Below, piece after piece: positions 54,973 through 63,854 of a DNA stretch of 64,000 nucleotides; within the stretch, counting starts at the first letter, position 1; every line of letters begins with the position of its first letter. The DNA comes from Alteromonadaceae bacterium. GTDB taxonomy: Bacteria; Pseudomonadota; Gammaproteobacteria; Enterobacterales; Alteromonadaceae. Location of the stretch: NCBI GenBank assembly GCA_014872785.1, contig WKFJ01000057.1:21169-85168 (forward strand), given 5' to 3'. Position numbers and translations under genes: made by a program. Under the pieces are notes generated by a model. The model had not been told where the DNA came from and searched no databases. It saw only the letters and a program-made list of their open reading frames with translations.

Positions 54973-55170
54973 ATGTCACATCCATTCTCAATGCAATTGG
55001 TTGAAAAGATTGAACAAGTGAGCGAGGAACAAACCTCATCAGTTAACGGTGGAGCGGTTCAGTGTCCTGTCCCAGCACCCTTGTCTCCACTTAAATATCA
55101 AGAACCGATTTACACTATTTTTGAATTTGGAGAAGGCGGTGGTTGTTTCCCGGAAGCTGAAGTAATGTAA
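54973..55170 (+). CDS. Double-glycine RiPP precursor peptide
   Basis: A 65-residue peptide with a leader (residues 1-27) ending in SSVNGG and a core of 38 residues starting AVQCPV. The leader end fits the C39 exporter consensus (EQVSEEQ then VNGG). Near its start lies PFSMQLVE (residues 4-11), which resembles the PFFARFLE element recognised by microviridin ligases. The core has Cys31 and Cys58, one Ser (38), one Lys (41), one Thr (48), and five Glu (44, 51, 54, 61, 63), with GEGGG near the end. AAGGAG lies six bases before the ATG. It is followed by a terminator-like hairpin and an ATP-grasp ligase gene. I do not recognise it as a named family. Confidence 0.85.
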   Translation: MSHPFSMQLVEKIEQVSEEQTSSVNGGAVQCPVPAPLSPLKYQEPIYTIFEFGEGGGCFPEAEVM

Positions 55171-55190
55171 AGACACACAGTGTGTATTAT

Positions 55191-55214
55191 GCCAGCCCGG
55201 AAGGCTGGCTTTTA
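55191..55214 (+). terminator. Intercistronic terminator-like hairpin in the RiPP cluster
   Basis: GCCAGCC CGGAA GGCTGGC followed by TTTT and A/T-rich bases. It sits between the precursor stop and the ligase gene, 22 bases before the ligase ATG. Partial termination here would keep precursor transcripts more abundant than ligase transcripts. Confidence 0.8.
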
Positions 55215-55235
55215 TCCAACACAAGGAAGTGAAAA

Positions 55236-56156
55236 ATGACGAGTTATGCACAGTGCGTGGCGGTGCTTGGGAACGAACAAGACTATCATGCAATTCATGT
55301 TCTTAATGCGCTTAAAGACAAGGGGCACCATGCGTTTTTATTGGATACCGGATTGTTTTCAGAACAATTTAAATTGTCTTGGAAGCCACATTTTGAAAAA
55401 GGGCATATAGCCGCCAACGACGGGCATGTTCATCAATTCGAAAAAATTGATGCCGTGTACTGGCGCAGTATTGATACTCCTAGGATCCCTGATTTAAAAG
55501 GCAAACCTGAATATCAAGTTGCACAGTTCGATAGCCACAGCTTATTAAAAACCTTGTTGTATGAACCGAGCATTAAATGGGTAAACAGTTTTGAGGCCTA
55601 CCAATTCCATCGTGTTAAGCCAAGGCAGCTAGCATTAGCCAAACTCATTGGTGCAAACATCCCACAAACCATCGTAAGCAATAATGCTGGCGATATTATT
55701 GAATTTAGTCGAGAACTTGATAAAGCCATTTTTAAGCCTGTCCAGGGTGGGGCAAGTACTGAGTTTCTTGCTAAAGAACTGTTAGCCGAAAATCGGCTGC
55801 GTTTTGCTCTAGGTTATTCTCCAGTGACAATCCAGGAATATATAGAAGGGACTAATGTTCGTACCTTTGTGGTGGGTGAGCACGTTTTTAGCGCGGAAAT
55901 TAACACTGATGCCGTAGTTTTTAGAACTGATTCAAATTGCGAGCTGGTTGTTACCACACTCCCTAAACGAATTAGCGAGTTAAGCAAGGAAATATGCAAA
56001 AGGTTTGGTATGCAATGGACAGCAATTGATTGGCGCAGAAATTGTAGTGGTGAATATTATTTTTTGGAGGCTAACCCTAGCCCCATGTTTTACTGTTTTG
56101 AGCAACAGACAGGTTTACCAATCACAGAAGAGCTAGTAAACCTGCTCGTTGCTTAG
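55236..56156 (+). CDS. ATP-grasp peptide ligase, graspetide (MvdD-like) family
   Basis: A 306-residue ATP-grasp protein. The pre-ATP-grasp half resembles MvdC/MvdD-type ligases: DYHAIHVLNALKDKG, AFLLDTGLF, and DAVYWRSIDTPRIP. The ATP-binding half has VKPRQLALAKLIGANIPQT, the lysine in AIFKPVQGG (167), QEYIEGTNVRTF, and FLEANPSP with the metal-binding Glu278 and Asn280. Such enzymes activate carboxylates of a precursor core as acyl phosphates and form esters or amides with Thr, Ser or Lys side chains. ATG is preceded by AAGGA at the right distance. Only one ligase is present, whereas microviridin clusters have two. Confidence 0.85.
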   Translation: MTSYAQCVAVLGNEQDYHAIHVLNALKDKGHHAFLLDTGLFSEQFKLSWKPHFEKGHIAANDGHVHQFEKIDAVYWRSIDTPRIPDLKGKPEYQVAQFDSHSLLKTLLYEPSIKWVNSFEAYQFHRVKPRQLALAKLIGANIPQTIVSNNAGDIIEFSRELDKAIFKPVQGGASTEFLAKELLAENRLRFALGYSPVTIQEYIEGTNVRTFVVGEHVFSAEINTDAVVFRTDSNCELVVTTLPKRISELSKEICKRFGMQWTAIDWRRNCSGEYYFLEANPSPMFYCFEQQTGLPITEELVNLLVA

Positions 56157-56157
56157 G

Positions 56158-56214
56158 TCTGGGAGGTTGGGCATTCGGCGTAAGGATCGTGCCAATAATG
56201 CCCGCTTCCCCAGA
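56158..56214. repeat. Long imperfect hairpin between convergent genes
   Basis: The arm at 56158-56175 is complementary to that at 56197-56214, with 13 of 18 positions matched and a five-base internal bulge, and an inner GGC...GCC. It lies between the ligase gene and the convergent DUF4397 gene. There is no T-run on either strand, so ordinary intrinsic termination is doubtful. Confidence 0.5.
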
Positions 56215-56224
56215 GGATTTGTAC

Positions 56225-57610
56225 TTAGAAGTCGTCCAGCAAAATGAGCTGTGGCAACAAACCTCCGCCATTAGCGTCTACAGCAATAGCAGTGTAGATG
56301 GCGTCGGCAGCTAAACTCAACATACCCGTTTCTAACGCAGCATCTTTACTGCCTGTAACAGTTACTGTCACGTAGTAATCACCTGCGGGTAGTTGCACAA
56401 AACCCGTTTCAGCTAATGGCGTAGCAAAAGGCACCGCTGTGAAAGTAGGGTCAACATCGGCGATATTTCCGTCTGCGGTAACGTAAATATCAACTTCACC
56501 TGCACTTGGAGAGGCATGGATAATTCTCACCTGAGCTGCGGTCGCTAAGCGGCGTGTGTTGTCAGTCAGTAAGCCCAATTGTATGTTAGCGAGGTCACTG
56601 TTTGCGATAGCTGTATAACTCACACCTTGTTCAAGCGTGACAGCAGCGTCATCAATGACAACAAGGCTGTTATCGGCATCAGCAGCAATATCGATGAGGT
56701 AATCTGCATCGGCCACCATCAGATAGTCAGTGCCGGCCAAAAATGGCGCCGCGTCAACAAGTGTTAGCGCGTTGTTGGCAATAACGTCAACTGCAGGGGC
56801 ATCTGCTACCGCGTGGACTACACGAAGGTGACTACCCGCGTTAACATCGCGGATCTGGAAAGATGACATTCCATCAGCCACATGCAAGGTGACCGGAGAT
56901 TGTCCTGTTGTCACATTTTCTGTTGCCGCTACTAGTAGATCAGCACCATCAGCAAGACTGATTGAGCCTGAATCAAATACTACAGTAGTTGAACCTGCTG
57001 GTGTGATTCGAATTTGGTAATCACCGGCTGGGACTTCTACTTGCGCAGTGTAATCTTTAAATGCTGCCGTCGCGAGGGGCTGCTCCATTGTAATGTCGGA
57101 ATCAGGCGCTGTTACGTAAATATCAACCTCTGGCGCCGCTGGTGCTGCATGCACCACTTGTACGCGAACATTACCTGCTGTAACCGCTGTAAAGTCGTTT
57201 ACGATAACCAAGGGCTCAATTGATGCCGTTTCATTTACTGCGATAACGTCGTACGTTTTATCGCTCTCTAGGGTTAGAGTGGCTTCGATTACTGCGGTGG
57301 TAGTCATGTCAGCCAAAATAGCGTCAACGGCAACCGCGTAATCAGCTGCTTCTACCTCTAACCAGCCTGACGATACTTGATAGTCGACATTTTCTAAGCC
57401 GCCCAAGACAGCGTCATTAGCCAAGATATTTACTGCAGGAGCATCAGGCGATGCATGAGTGATGCGAAGAAAAGCAGGGTTAGGGTCGGGTGCCGGAGCG
57501 GGGGCAGGTACCACGGGTACAGGAGCTGGGCCATCGTCATCATCGAATGGGCAACCGGCTAGAGTTAGTGATACACTAGTGAGTAGTAAAAGCTTAGTGA
57601 TCCCCTTCAT
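56225..57610 (-). CDS. DUF4397 repeat lipoprotein
   Basis: A 461-residue surface or periplasmic lipoprotein. The lipobox is LAGC at residue 19, followed by an acidic run and a proline/alanine-rich spacer. The rest is four copies of a DUF4397-like beta domain of about 105 residues, each beginning with a version of RVVHAxxxAPxVDV: LRITHASPDAPAVNI, VRVQVVHAAPAAPEVDI, LRVVHAVADAPAVDV and VRIIHASPSAGEVDI. The function of these domains is unknown, but adhesion or surface display is a frequent suggestion. It is convergent with the RiPP ligase gene. Confidence 0.88.
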   Translation of the reverse strand: MKGITKLLLLTSVSLTLAGCPFDDDDGPAPVPVVPAPAPAPDPNPAFLRITHASPDAPAVNILANDAVLGGLENVDYQVSSGWLEVEAADYAVAVDAILADMTTTAVIEATLTLESDKTYDVIAVNETASIEPLVIVNDFTAVTAGNVRVQVVHAAPAAPEVDIYVTAPDSDITMEQPLATAAFKDYTAQVEVPAGDYQIRITPAGSTTVVFDSGSISLADGADLLVAATENVTTGQSPVTLHVADGMSSFQIRDVNAGSHLRVVHAVADAPAVDVIANNALTLVDAAPFLAGTDYLMVADADYLIDIAADADNSLVVIDDAAVTLEQGVSYTAIANSDLANIQLGLLTDNTRRLATAAQVRIIHASPSAGEVDIYVTADGNIADVDPTFTAVPFATPLAETGFVQLPAGDYYVTVTVTGSKDAALETGMLSLAADAIYTAIAVDANGGGLLPQLILLDDF

Positions 57611-57683
57611 AATTTATTTCCTCAATTGTTGTTCAGCAAACTCAGTTACGGGGATAAATTTGCCGGGGATCACGCTTTCTAAA

Positions 57684-58646
57684 TTACAAATTTGTAATGT
57701 TATGATTTGAAGATTTTAATTGTTTAATCAAATACGTAATGACTTTCTCTCGTTCCGCTTTTACAACTACGTCAACATTATTGCCGCTTTTCTCGTCTCG
57801 GTAAGTCTGTCCTTCATTCGGTTCGTGTATTGCGACGGATAGCTTACAGTTTTCGACCTTTATTGCGTCCGGTTCAATTCCTAGTACACAAGTCGCCATC
57901 ACATCCCATAGGAAATAGGTAAACTCGTAGGAGGGGATTGAGGCAACAGTACAGGCCCAGAACTGGCCAGCGAGATCAACCAGTCTATGTTCGCTATGTT
58001 GTGCCAATTCAGACAGGAACGCATGATCGATAGGTAAACAATTAGTGGCGTCAAGGGGCATTAACGTGATGTTTATACCGCTTTTAAGCAACCGATTAGC
58101 CGATAAGTAATCCCAGTATACGTTCCATTCAGCAGATCCGTCGTGGTTGTGTGTGGCTACATTTCCTTTCACATCGACTGCGCCGCCCATCCAAACCAGT
58201 CGTTCTAATCCGTTTTTAGCGTTGGGGTTTAGCTCCAATGCGGCAGTCAAATTACTGCACGGGCCGGTCATGAGCACCGTTATTGGGTGTTCGGCTTGTT
58301 CTAACTGCTCGGCAATAAATACGTCAGCGGGTTGCTTAACTATGAGGTCTCTATTTTCTTTTGTTCTTATCATAATGGGCAGCGCGTTGACCATTTTAGG
58401 TTGTGCCCGCCAATCGTAGTGAAAGGGGTTGATGCCGTGTAAACGTCCTTGCGCCACTGGTACGTCTTCACGCCCAAACAACTTAAGAATTTTTAATGTT
58501 GACGATGTTGCATCAGATAAAAAGCAATCTGCAGGAGTAATAGTTACTCCTTTTAAATCTACATGCTCCATGGTTAGTAGAAGCATCAATGAGAGAAGAT
58601 CATCAATGCCGCCATCATGATCAAATATTACAGGAAGTTTGTTCAC
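57684..58646 (-). CDS. Nucleoside hydrolase (IU-NRH family)
   Basis: A 320-residue ribonucleoside hydrolase that splits the N-glycosidic bond. The calcium-binding motif is FDHDGGIDDLL at the N-terminus (DxDxxxDD), followed by VTITPADCF, VLMTGPCSNLTAALEL, RLVWMGGAVDVKG and HDGSAEWNVYWD, all in family order. The late WDVMATCVLG supplies the catalytic region. It stands between a chemoreceptor and a lipoprotein gene and is not in the udk/CNT group, though functionally related. Confidence 0.93.
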   Translation of the reverse strand: MNKLPVIFDHDGGIDDLLSLMLLLTMEHVDLKGVTITPADCFLSDATSSTLKILKLFGREDVPVAQGRLHGINPFHYDWRAQPKMVNALPIMIRTKENRDLIVKQPADVFIAEQLEQAEHPITVLMTGPCSNLTAALELNPNAKNGLERLVWMGGAVDVKGNVATHNHDGSAEWNVYWDYLSANRLLKSGINITLMPLDATNCLPIDHAFLSELAQHSEHRLVDLAGQFWACTVASIPSYEFTYFLWDVMATCVLGIEPDAIKVENCKLSVAIHEPNEGQTYRDEKSGNNVDVVVKAEREKVITYLIKQLKSSNHNITNL

Positions 58647-58684
58647 TATCGGGAACCCTTATTTCTTGGTTTCATTGCACAGAT

Positions 58685-58711
58685 AAAAAAAGGAGCACTG
58701 CGGCTCCTTTT
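58685..58711 (-). terminator. Rho-independent terminator after the chemoreceptor gene
   Basis: AAAGGAGC and GCTCCTTT form a stem around ACTGCG. On the minus strand the stem is followed by a T-run. Confidence 0.85.
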
Positions 58712-58727
58712 GATAGGATAAAAACGA

Positions 58728-60704
58728 TTATTGTTTGACTTTGAACTTGCCTACTAAGTTATTCAATTCACTGGACAAATGCATTAGATCATGCGCATTT
58801 TCAGCAAGGTCGTCGGAACTGTTAGCGATACCTGTGACGGAATTGCCAATACCTGAGATATTGCCATCAATCTGCTGGGAACTATGATGTTGCTGTTCTG
58901 CCGAGCGAGCAATCTCGTCCAAGCGGTCTCTAATTTGCGCTACCGCCGTACTAATGTCTTCGAACGACTTATTCGCGCTTGCAGACTGAGATGTGGCTTT
59001 TTCAGATTGGGTCAAACTGGTGTCCATCTTACCTGACACGAAGCGTGTTTTGTCGACAAGATTATTGAGCATTGTGTCAATTTCTTCCGTCGCATCATGT
59101 GAGCGCTTAGCCAGTGTTCTAACCTCGTCTGCTACAACCGCAAATCCGCGCCCTTGTTCACCCGCTCTGGCAGCTTCAATAGCAGCGTTTAAGGCAAGTA
59201 AATTGGTTTGTTCTGCTATACCACGAATAACACTTAGAATCTGCGTAATGTTGCTGCTTTCATTCTCGAGCTCCTTCATCGCTACCGCGGACTCACTGAT
59301 CGTTCCACTGAGCTTATTCACGTCTTCAACCATGGCCACAATAATACGAGTACCGTCTTGAGCGGAAGTTTCCGCGTTTGTCACCATATCTAGGGTTGAA
59401 GCGCAGTTGCTGGCTACTTGTTGTGCAGTTTCTGCCATGTTGGATGTAGATTGAGAAGAATTGTCTATAGCTGTTTCTTGCTCGTGACTCGCTTTCTTGA
59501 TGTCTTCTACAACGTGCCCGATTTGTTTAGATTTGTCGGCTAAAAGTTGAGAGTCTGTTTTGATATCTAATACTAAATTGTGAATGGAGCCTAGGAATTG
59601 ATTAAACCATTCTGCCAGCTGACCCGTCTCATCATTGGTGGTGACTTTTAGTCGTTGTGTTAAATCGCCTTTGCCTTGTGCAATATCTTTCAAGCCACTT
59701 GCAACGACTTGAATGGGGCCTACCAATTTTTGTGTTAGGCCGATTCCCAATACAACCACTATTGCTGCGATGATAGCGGCAATGATAAAGATAGTGAAAC
59801 TCATCGAATATACCGGTGCCAATATCTCACTCCGGTCTATTATGCCCACGAAGTGCCAGCCCAGTTCTTTCGAGTAGTAGGTGGTAACCGCAACGTCTCT
59901 TCCCTGGTGCTCAGTGGTAAAATATTTCTCATTCGAATTGTTTGTACGTAAGCGCTTACTTAGTTCAGAATATAGCGGTGTTCTTATCTCGCGCATATTC
60001 TTAAAGTTATTGTTCTTGGCCTTGTGATCCGCCAATACTGAGCCGGACTCATCTTCGATGAGGATCAAATAACCAGATTTACCGAGCCTAATCGAGGTTA
60101 AAATATCTGTTAGTGTGGACAAAGACACATCAAGAGACTGTACCCCAATAGGTTGCCCAAAGTTGTCTTTGATTTGGTGCATAACAGATACCATCGGGCC
60201 ACCAGTGACCCCCTGGTAAGCGGGTGTAATACCTGCTTCATTTGGGTTGGCCATGCCTTGTTGGTACCAAGGGCGTTTACGAGGGTCGTAACCGCCAATA
60301 CTTTCTGCTGGGTATTGAATGAAGCCGCCGGTGGGTGTGCCCAAATACACATAAAGCAACTCTTCATGGGTGTCGCCAAAATCGGTGTACAAGTCAAAAA
60401 TAGCTGCTTCATCTGGGTGTGCGTTTGCAGGATCCATCATCCGCTCATCACCCATATAGGTGCTGGTTTCAGCCGGAACATTTTGCACCACTGGGTTCCG
60501 AGCGAGGAACTTAGCATTGCTCTTGACCTGTTGAAAAAACAATTGAAAGCCGCTGTCTACTTGGCGAATTTCGTTTTGCGTAGCAGTGACGAAAGTATCT
60601 TTGGAGTTACTGATACTTTGGAAGAAGGTAAAAACCGCCACAACTAAAGTGGGAACGATCACTGAGAATGCTAATGCGGAGATTAGCTTATGCTGCATTT
60701 TCAT
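58728..60704 (-). CDS. dCache-type methyl-accepting chemotaxis protein
   Basis: A 658-residue chemoreceptor. It has an N-terminal helix (residues 8-28), a periplasmic dCache domain (about 30-275), a second helix (278-305), a HAMP region and the cytoplasmic signalling hairpin with [20 protein letters not shown] and [15 protein letters not shown]. The dCache carries [14 protein letters not shown], matching the Y-x4-R-x-W-Y part of the motif that binds amino acids in this family. Aspartates in DVSLSTL and EDESGSV could complete the site. It is the only gene of its transcript. Confidence 0.95.
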   Translation of the reverse strand: MKMQHKLISALAFSVIVPTLVVAVFTFFQSISNSKDTFVTATQNEIRQVDSGFQLFFQQVKSNAKFLARNPVVQNVPAETSTYMGDERMMDPANAHPDEAAIFDLYTDFGDTHEELLYVYLGTPTGGFIQYPAESIGGYDPRKRPWYQQGMANPNEAGITPAYQGVTGGPMVSVMHQIKDNFGQPIGVQSLDVSLSTLTDILTSIRLGKSGYLILIEDESGSVLADHKAKNNNFKNMREIRTPLYSELSKRLRTNNSNEKYFTTEHQGRDVAVTTYYSKELGWHFVGIIDRSEILAPVYSMSFTIFIIAAIIAAIVVVLGIGLTQKLVGPIQVVASGLKDIAQGKGDLTQRLKVTTNDETGQLAEWFNQFLGSIHNLVLDIKTDSQLLADKSKQIGHVVEDIKKASHEQETAIDNSSQSTSNMAETAQQVASNCASTLDMVTNAETSAQDGTRIIVAMVEDVNKLSGTISESAVAMKELENESSNITQILSVIRGIAEQTNLLALNAAIEAARAGEQGRGFAVVADEVRTLAKRSHDATEEIDTMLNNLVDKTRFVSGKMDTSLTQSEKATSQSASANKSFEDISTAVAQIRDRLDEIARSAEQQHHSSQQIDGNISGIGNSVTGIANSSDDLAENAHDLMHLSSELNNLVGKFKVKQ

Positions 60705-60949
60705 AGGCTTACGTTCTATCTTTCTTATTTATTGTTATTGAACGTCCATGTCGTGTTCACTGTCACTTTACCCTATGCAAATAACAATGGTAAGAGTCAA
60801 TCTATATTTATTATGGTAGGTGTTACAAAATTTGTACAATGGGCTTGCCGAAATATTCTGCGCCAACATCAAAATAAAGTGCTCCAGCAAATGACATTTA
60901 GCAATGCACTGGTTAAGCTATTGTGAATTTTGTATATGGCAGTAAAGAC

Positions 60950-62071
60950 ATGACCCGAGTCGTTATAAGTGGTTCCGGACTATGGACCCCCGAACAAAGC
61001 GTAACCAATGAAGAGTTGGTCGCGAGTTACAATGAATACGTAGATTTATTTAATCAAGAGAATGCAGACGCCATTGCTGCAGGCAGTGTCGCAGAGAAAC
61101 CTTATTCGAGCGCAGAGTTTATTGCCAAGGCATCTGGCATCAAGAGTCGATATGTCTATGCCAAAGAAGGCATGTTAGACCCAAAAAGAATGTGTCCAAT
61201 GATCTCCGAGCGCGGTGACGAGGAGGTTTCCCAACAAGCAGAAATCGCTATATATGCGGCTAGAGACGCGATGGCGAGCGCCAACAAATCAGCCGCCGAT
61301 ATCGACGCAGTCATTGTTTCTTGTGCTTATACCCAAAGAGCTTATCCAGCAATAGCGATAGAGGTACAGGAACAGCTAGGAATAGAGGGGTTCGGTTTTG
61401 ACATGTTAGTAGCCTGTTCGGCCGGGACTTTTGCGCTGCATCGTGCCTATGAAATGGTTAAAGCAGGAACGGCGAGGTCAGTTCTGGTTATCAACCCTGA
61501 ACTGACGACACCACAAATTAACTTGTGCGATCGCGATAGCCACTTTATTTTCGGCGATGTAGCGACTGCGATGATTGTTGAAAGTGTTGAAACTACACAA
61601 TCTTCCGATAATTTTGAGGTATTAAGTACCTCAGCTCTTACGAAGTTTTCAAGTAACATTCGTTCCAATTTTGGCTATGTGAGTCGCGCACAAGACGTTG
61701 ATCCATTTGGCGCAGATAAATTGTTTCACCAAGAAGGCCGTAAAGTCTTCAAAGAAGTGTGTCCTATGGCAGCAGCACATATTTCTGAGCATATCGCACA
61801 ACATCAACTCGGCGCCGCAGATGTCAAACGCTGGTGGTTGCACCAAGCAAACATCAATATGAACGTGTTGATTGCTAAGAAAATTTTAGGTCGTGACCCT
61901 AACATAACAGAAGCGCCTATCGTCCTTGATAGATACGCGAATACAGCTTCAGCAGGTTCGCTTATTGCGTTTAATTTGTATCACGATGATTTTGAGGCCG
62001 GCGATTACGGTTTGCTTTGTTCCTTTGGAGCAGGATATTCAATAGGCAGCTTGGTATTACAAAAACTCTAA
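60950..62071 (+). CDS. 3-oxoacyl-ACP synthase III (KAS III/FabH-like)
   Basis: A 373-residue condensing enzyme. The catalytic Cys is in DMLVACSAGTFAL, the His in WWLHQANINMNVL, and the Asn in DRYANTASAGS. This is the KAS III triad used for the first condensation of fatty-acid or related chain synthesis. Length and inserts are longer than typical FabH (about 317 residues). I chose ATG at 60950, since MTRVVISGSGLWTP is the usual family start; an upstream GTG at 60923 would add nine residues. A terminator follows. Confidence 0.9.
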   Translation: MTRVVISGSGLWTPEQSVTNEELVASYNEYVDLFNQENADAIAAGSVAEKPYSSAEFIAKASGIKSRYVYAKEGMLDPKRMCPMISERGDEEVSQQAEIAIYAARDAMASANKSAADIDAVIVSCAYTQRAYPAIAIEVQEQLGIEGFGFDMLVACSAGTFALHRAYEMVKAGTARSVLVINPELTTPQINLCDRDSHFIFGDVATAMIVESVETTQSSDNFEVLSTSALTKFSSNIRSNFGYVSRAQDVDPFGADKLFHQEGRKVFKEVCPMAAAHISEHIAQHQLGAADVKRWWLHQANINMNVLIAKKILGRDPNITEAPIVLDRYANTASAGSLIAFNLYHDDFEAGDYGLLCSFGAGYSIGSLVLQKL

Positions 62072-62077
62072 AACAAC

Positions 62078-62103
62078 AAGGGCGATAATCATCGCCCTTT
62101 TTT
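62078..62103 (+). terminator. Rho-independent terminator after KAS III
   Basis: AAGGGCGAT AATC ATCGCCCTT followed by a T-run. Confidence 0.9.
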
Positions 62104-62171
62104 AATTCTATTGATTGAAAACCCTATCGAAATTGCGTTTGCGTTACCTCGGTACCAGCTAGATCACAGCT

Positions 62172-62633
62172 TTACACGGTTTCGAACAGGTCTTCTACTT
62201 TCTGGCGTAAGTCTTCTATCGCATTGATATCAGCCGGCGCGATAAAAATAGTATCGTCGCCTGCGATCGTACCCAAAACACCGTCGGTTTTGCTGAGTGA
62301 GTCGAGTAAACGCGCAATCAGCTGCGCTGCTCCCGGCGTGGTTCTAATAATAATCATCACGCCATTGTGAACAACGTCTAGCACGAGCTGTTTTAATGGG
62401 CTTTTCGCCGTCGGCATGCCCAGTTCAGGCGGTAAGCAGTACACCATATCGCCCTTGGCGTTTCGCGCACGCACCGCACCAAATTTACTCAGCATTCGCG
62501 ACACTTTCGATTGGCTAATGTTCGCGAAACCAGCCTCTTTGAGTGCATCAACAATTTCACCTTGTGAGCCATAGCTCTCGGCTTTGAGGATTTCTTTGAA
62601 TGCTTTGATTTCTTCTTCTTGTTTCGCGGACAT
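62172..62633 (-). CDS. argR: Arginine repressor
   Basis: A 153-residue ArgR-type regulator of arginine biosynthesis and other genes. The N-terminal winged helix has [35 protein letters not shown], and the C-terminal domain has [15 protein letters not shown] and the [13 protein letters not shown] arginine-binding segment with Asp-Asp. It is divergent from mdh, with about 230 bases between, a gene pair found together in many gammaproteobacteria. Confidence 0.97.
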   Translation of the reverse strand: MSAKQEEEIKAFKEILKAESYGSQGEIVDALKEAGFANISQSKVSRMLSKFGAVRARNAKGDMVYCLPPELGMPTAKSPLKQLVLDVVHNGVMIIIRTTPGAAQLIARLLDSLSKTDGVLGTIAGDDTIFIAPADINAIEDLRQKVEDLFETV

Positions 62634-62866
62634 GGTTTTTCCGAAATGTTGCTGAAATGTTACGTAGGCGTCGTATTCTGCCTAAATGCGGAAAAAATGT
62701 AAATTAATGAACAAGATCATGCATGTTGCAATCAAGTTTTCTATATTTGCTTGAAATTCAGTAAAATACCCTTACATTCGTCAAAGCGGTTAGCAAACTG
62801 CCTTTAATTGGCTATCCTTGCTACTCTACACACCGCAATTTTTTAGCACTTCAACAGGAGAACAAA

Positions 62867-63802
62867 ATGAAAGTAGCAGTTTTAGGCGCTGCCGGTGGAA
62901 TTGGTCAGGCGTTGTCTTTATTACTAAACACGCAACTGCCTTCAGGTTCAGAATTATCTTTGTATGACGTAGCACCAGTCGTTCCAGGTGTTGCTGTCGA
63001 TTTGAGCCACATCCCAACTGGCGTCGCAGTAAAAGGTTTCGGAAAAGACGACCTAGCAGATGCGCTAACTGGCTGTGATATCGTATTGATCCCTGCTGGC
63101 GTACCTCGTAAGCCTGGTATGGACCGATCTGACTTGTTTAATATCAATGCAGGTATCGTAAAATCTTTGGTTGAAGCCATCGCTGATAACTGCCCAGAAG
63201 CGTGTGTTGGCATTATCACCAACCCAGTTAATACCACTGTAGCCATTGCTGCTGAAACTTTGAAAGCAAAAGGCGTGTATAACAAAAACAAGCTGTTTGG
63301 TGTTACGACTCTTGACGTTATCCGTGCCGAGACTTTTGTCGCTGAATTAAAGGGCTTGAATGTTGAGTCTGTGCACGTTCCAGTTATTGGTGGCCACTCG
63401 GGTACTACAATTCTTCCATTATTGTCACAAGTCGATGGCGTTGAGTTCAGCGATGAGGAAGTTGCCAGCCTAACTACACGTATCCAAAATGCGGGTACTG
63501 AAGTTGTTGAAGCAAAAGCGGGCGGCGGTTCTGCGACTTTATCTATGGGTCAAGCGGCAGCGCGTTTCTGTCTATCTCTTGTTGACGCAATGAAAGGCCA
63601 AAACGTGGTTGAATACACTTACGTAGAAACCAACTCTGACGATGCTGAGTTCTTCTCTCACCCCGTACGTCTTGGTCCTAATGGCGTTGAAGAAATTCTA
63701 TCATATGGTGATTTAAGCGACTTTGAGCAAAAAGCAAAAGAAGACATGCTTGAAGGCCTACGTGGCGACATCAAGCTTGGTCAGGACTTTGTAAACGGCT
63801 AA
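62867..63802 (+). CDS. mdh: Malate dehydrogenase
   Basis: A 311-residue NAD-dependent enzyme that interconverts malate and oxaloacetate in the TCA cycle. The NAD site is [18 protein letters not shown]. Substrate residues are visible: Arg loop in [35 protein letters not shown] with the catalytic Asp, and [16 protein letters not shown] with the catalytic His. AGGAG lies eight bases before the ATG. Length matches E. coli Mdh. A UUCG-loop terminator follows. Confidence 0.98.
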   Translation: MKVAVLGAAGGIGQALSLLLNTQLPSGSELSLYDVAPVVPGVAVDLSHIPTGVAVKGFGKDDLADALTGCDIVLIPAGVPRKPGMDRSDLFNINAGIVKSLVEAIADNCPEACVGIITNPVNTTVAIAAETLKAKGVYNKNKLFGVTTLDVIRAETFVAELKGLNVESVHVPVIGGHSGTTILPLLSQVDGVEFSDEEVASLTTRIQNAGTEVVEAKAGGGSATLSMGQAAARFCLSLVDAMKGQNVVEYTYVETNSDDAEFFSHPVRLGPNGVEEILSYGDLSDFEQKAKEDMLEGLRGDIKLGQDFVNG

Positions 63803-63823
63803 GTTAACAAATGCAAACTATTT

Positions 63824-63851
63824 AAAAAAACCAGCTTCGGCTGGTTTTTTT
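63824..63851 (+). terminator. Rho-independent terminator after mdh
   Basis: AAACCAGC TTCG GCTGGTTT with an A-run before and a T-run after. Confidence 0.93.
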
Positions 63852-63854
63852 ATG

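Noticed and set aside
47634..56156. A horizontally acquired island with integrase or flanking direct repeats
   Set aside because: No integrase, transposase, tRNA or flanking direct repeat was seen, so acquisition of the RiPP locus cannot be shown from this window.
62634..62866. ARG box between argR and mdh
   Set aside because: I looked for the TGAAT/ATTCA palindrome expected for ArgR autoregulation and saw only weak partial matches, so no site is called.
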